DNA of 64,000 nucleotides from Albugo candida (Eukaryota; Oomycota; Peronosporomycetes; Albuginales; Albuginaceae): NCBI GenBank assembly GCA_905220665.1, contig CAJNAR010000012.1, positions 124,001 to 188,000 of the forward strand, read 5' to 3'. Shown piece by piece: positions 61,706 to 64,000 of this stretch (position 1 is its first letter; each line of letters starts with the position of its first letter). The notes under the pieces were generated by a model. It saw only the letters and a program-made list of their open reading frames with translations, ran no database searches and was not told where the DNA came from. The position numbers and the translations under genes were made by a program.

Positions 61706-64000
61706 TTGAAGTTGTCTATATTACGAGAATTAGACGTAAATGACTTCTCTAATGCCTAGACTACAATAAATCAACAATATACATGCAGGATTGATAGATA
61801 CTAGTCTACACCGAGTTTAATCGGACTGGAAAGAAGTAGGTGTTAGAAGAAACGCTACTCATGAGCGACTTACAATCTTTAACGTCGCCGAACTTGAAGA
61901 AGACTGGGCCGTGCAGAGAATTATCTCCGTGCTGATCCAGTATGTTGATATGACTCTAATTCTTTTTCTAAGTGCTCCAGCTGTTCCGTAGCATAGCACT
62001 GCCGTTGATAAAAATCGTATATGAGCACTTAGTGTGCTATAAATCACCGAAACAGCTGGGGCAGTTGGCGTCGAAGTGCCGTGGGCGAAAAGTCTGCGAT
62101 TCCGATCCGTCCAAATAAAATGAATCGCGACCGCGACTAATGTAAACCAAAGATCCTCCAGAACCACTCGAAAAGGTTTCCACGCATCACGAAGTGCAGG
62201 AACCGTGCACACGCGATATGTGACCATCGCGGGCGAACAGAAAAGAAGAGTGTCCACGACGGAAAGAGCTCTTCCCAAATTGTACTTGTCCTGTTGCAAT
62301 CGAAAAACAAATGCTGGTAGCTTTCGACCGCACCACAATGCTTCTGAGTGCACAGGATGATTTCTGGATGTGATTGTTGTAAAAACCAAAATCGTGCTCG
62401 AACGGGCAGGATACAGAAGGATAGTCGGAACGGGACATCCGAATAGATCGGTAGGAAACGTCTGCAAAGACGTTTGTATAACTTGTAAAAATCTTTCACC
62501 CATGTTGACGCCCCACTTCGATCACGTTCTGATACGTGAAGCAACAGTGGGTGTAATTTATCCGGTGGCAGTGCCTTCCCACTGACGCGATACAGTTGGT
62601 TCCGAGGAATCAGCGGAAAGATAAACTTCCAGTCCGAAAGTTGAATGCCAAAGTGAACCGGAAATACTCGTGTTATTTCCCTTTCGGGACAGTATAATAC
62701 TCCAACTGGTGGAGCACTTCGAAGAATTTGCGTTGCTTCGACGTATAATCAGCGTGAAAACTTCGATTGAGACTGATTGGACGGCTTACCAACTTCACTT
62801 GTACTAAAACGCAAAATGAATTCTAGAGCAGAGGCGAACCAGTCCGTTCTTCCACCAAACAAGTCGCGTAGGGACCGTATGTGAAACGCTTGAGCGAATC
62901 GCATCCGAAGACTGCGCGCTGGTTCGGGTACCATTCCCAAACATCGTCGATGAGCCTAGACACTTGTTACCCGTTGCCTCTTCTCAAAGTGAAGCCGAGG
63001 ATCGATATGAAACCATAGGTGGGCATCCAACAGCGTGGAAAATCTCTCTTGCTGTGATAGATAGGTGCTGGTAAGATCCGACTGAATTTGGTGAAACCAA
63101 ATACATGTCTGCTTCCACCATGATGACGCTATATTCCGATGCACAAGTGCTATGTCGACGTGGTGATATCGTGAGGATATCGAGTGATCGATATGGCCCA
63201 AAATCGGGCAAGATGCATCGTGTGATCTCCAATCCAGTAAGTGTCCAGTTGCTGGGTGAAGCTGTACTGGAATTCAATAGAAATTGTTGTAAAAACTGAA
63301 ATAGTTGTTTATTCAATTGTGCTGCGATAAAAGGAACCTGTACTCCGCCTTTTGAATGAGGTAGGTACATGAATTCCGACTTTATCAGCTGAACGTGTGT
63401 TGAATCTCGCTCATACTTCCGACTCAAAACAAATCGATTAAGCATCGACTGCCACCGGCGAAGTATATATTGCGGAATGTTCAAATGAGTTGTACAGTGC
63501 CATAAACGTGATAAAACCATAGTTTGCGCCACCAGTAGTCTTCCACGAACTGTTCTGGCTCGACGAAACCACTGACGGAATCCAATATAAAAAGGATTCT
63601 CTAAAAATTCAATCATCAAATCACCAACGGGTGATTGACTGAATGGAACTCCCAAGTATTTCACCGACTCACTCGCTGAGAGTGCTGTCACTTCTTCAAA
63701 CGGTGGACATAATTGGTGTCGATTGAGGAGGAGAAAATTGAATTTGGACAAGTTAAGCTTTGCTCCTGAGCCCTCTCAGTAGTGCTGAACGATCTCGATC
63801 TGCGCCTCTACTTCCCGAGCGAAGACGATAATAAGGTCGAGTGGCTCTCAAAAAAAAAAGAAAACTTGTTGCTGTATTCGTTGGAGTGATACATATTCCG
63901 GATCCTTCAATCCTCCGCAACAAATTTCCCAAAGGCTCAATCGTCATGAGAAAGAGCAGAACGGACAGTGGATCACCCTGTTTAACACCCCTCGACGGAG
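61706..64000 (-). mobile_element. LINE copy 3, diverged, continues past the window
   Basis: Minus-strand LINE whose 3' tail (61706 on) resembles copies 1 and 2 (TTGAAG..GTCTATAT, then ACTTCTCTA). Coding parts include the zinc segment CTQKHCGAVESYQHLFFDC (about 62290-62360), RT-downstream sequence at 62984-63751 (SVKYLGVPFSQSP, VRGRLLVAQTMVLSRLWH) and the RT segment MTIEPLGNLLR at about 63947. The FADD box region is broken by frameshifts around 63850, where a run of A/T bases lies. It shares domain order with copy 2 but differs at many positions, so it is another subfamily. The 5' part lies outside the window. Confidence 0.85.

Noticed and set aside
1..64000. CRISPR arrays, bacterial operons, rRNA genes
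   Set aside because: I saw no spaced direct-repeat array, no ribosome-binding-site pattern and no rRNA sequence; introns and gene content are eukaryotic.

Overview
The window looks like nuclear DNA of a compact eukaryotic genome. Protein genes carry many short introns (44-56 bp) with GT-AG or, once, GC-AG ends. Several neighbouring genes are eukaryotic housekeeping genes, and LINE, SINE and Ty3/gypsy-type elements fill the rest. My best guess is an oomycete, possibly a white rust (Albugo-like). The reasons are the small introns, a ciliary-type RP2/TBCC-domain gene (expected in a zoospore-forming organism) and a family of secreted cysteine proteins that resembles, without matching, published Albugo effector classes. 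The taxon is an inference and no search was run.

Layout. (1) 0-7 kb: gene-poor, with a 5'-truncated LINE (1256-2752) and a possible small secreted protein (5298-5756). (2) 6.9-12.7 kb: a degenerate RNase-PH/exosome-like fragment, a decayed chromodomain Ty3/gypsy pol, a tRNA-derived SINE with a perfect 15-bp target-site duplication, and an oppositely oriented gag-like fragment. (3) 14-23 kb: three minus-strand members of a secreted Cys-rich family (one frameshifted, one with an internal loss, one complete with a triplet-residue repeat), plus an exact 84-bp tandem duplication. (4) 23-26 kb: no convincing gene. (5) 26-44.7 kb: a dense housekeeping island holding an ARF-like GTPase, an apyrase-like nucleotidase, a KIX/LRR protein, a HIG1 protein, syntaxin-5, a LAMTOR3-like protein, an mS23-like protein, RACK1, ubiquitin-L40, a twin CX9C protein, GOT1, GTP cyclohydrolase II, a coiled-coil protein, an adenylate kinase with a C-terminal extension, an inositol monophosphatase, a DHHC acyltransferase and an RP2-like protein. 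Many are divergent pairs with CCAAT-rich spacers, and one convergent pair overlaps in coding sequence. (6) 44.7-61.1 kb: two diverged copies of a roughly 4-kb block, each with a secreted-family gene. The first copy is a pseudogene and the second is intact. The second block is split by an apparently full-length 7.07-kb LINE with a 14-bp target-site duplication. (7) 61.1-64 kb: nested SINEs and a third, diverged LINE that runs off the window.

The most interesting system is the secreted family (four or five loci here). It has a signal peptide, a Y-H-x-C-Y motif followed by G-A-x-R-L, a central C-A-E-C-x-F-x-Y-C motif, and a C-terminal P-[ML]-x-F-S-x-[FY] motif. Its members sit among transposons and local duplications, the usual setting of fast-evolving host-interaction genes, while the housekeeping island between them is nearly free of repeats.
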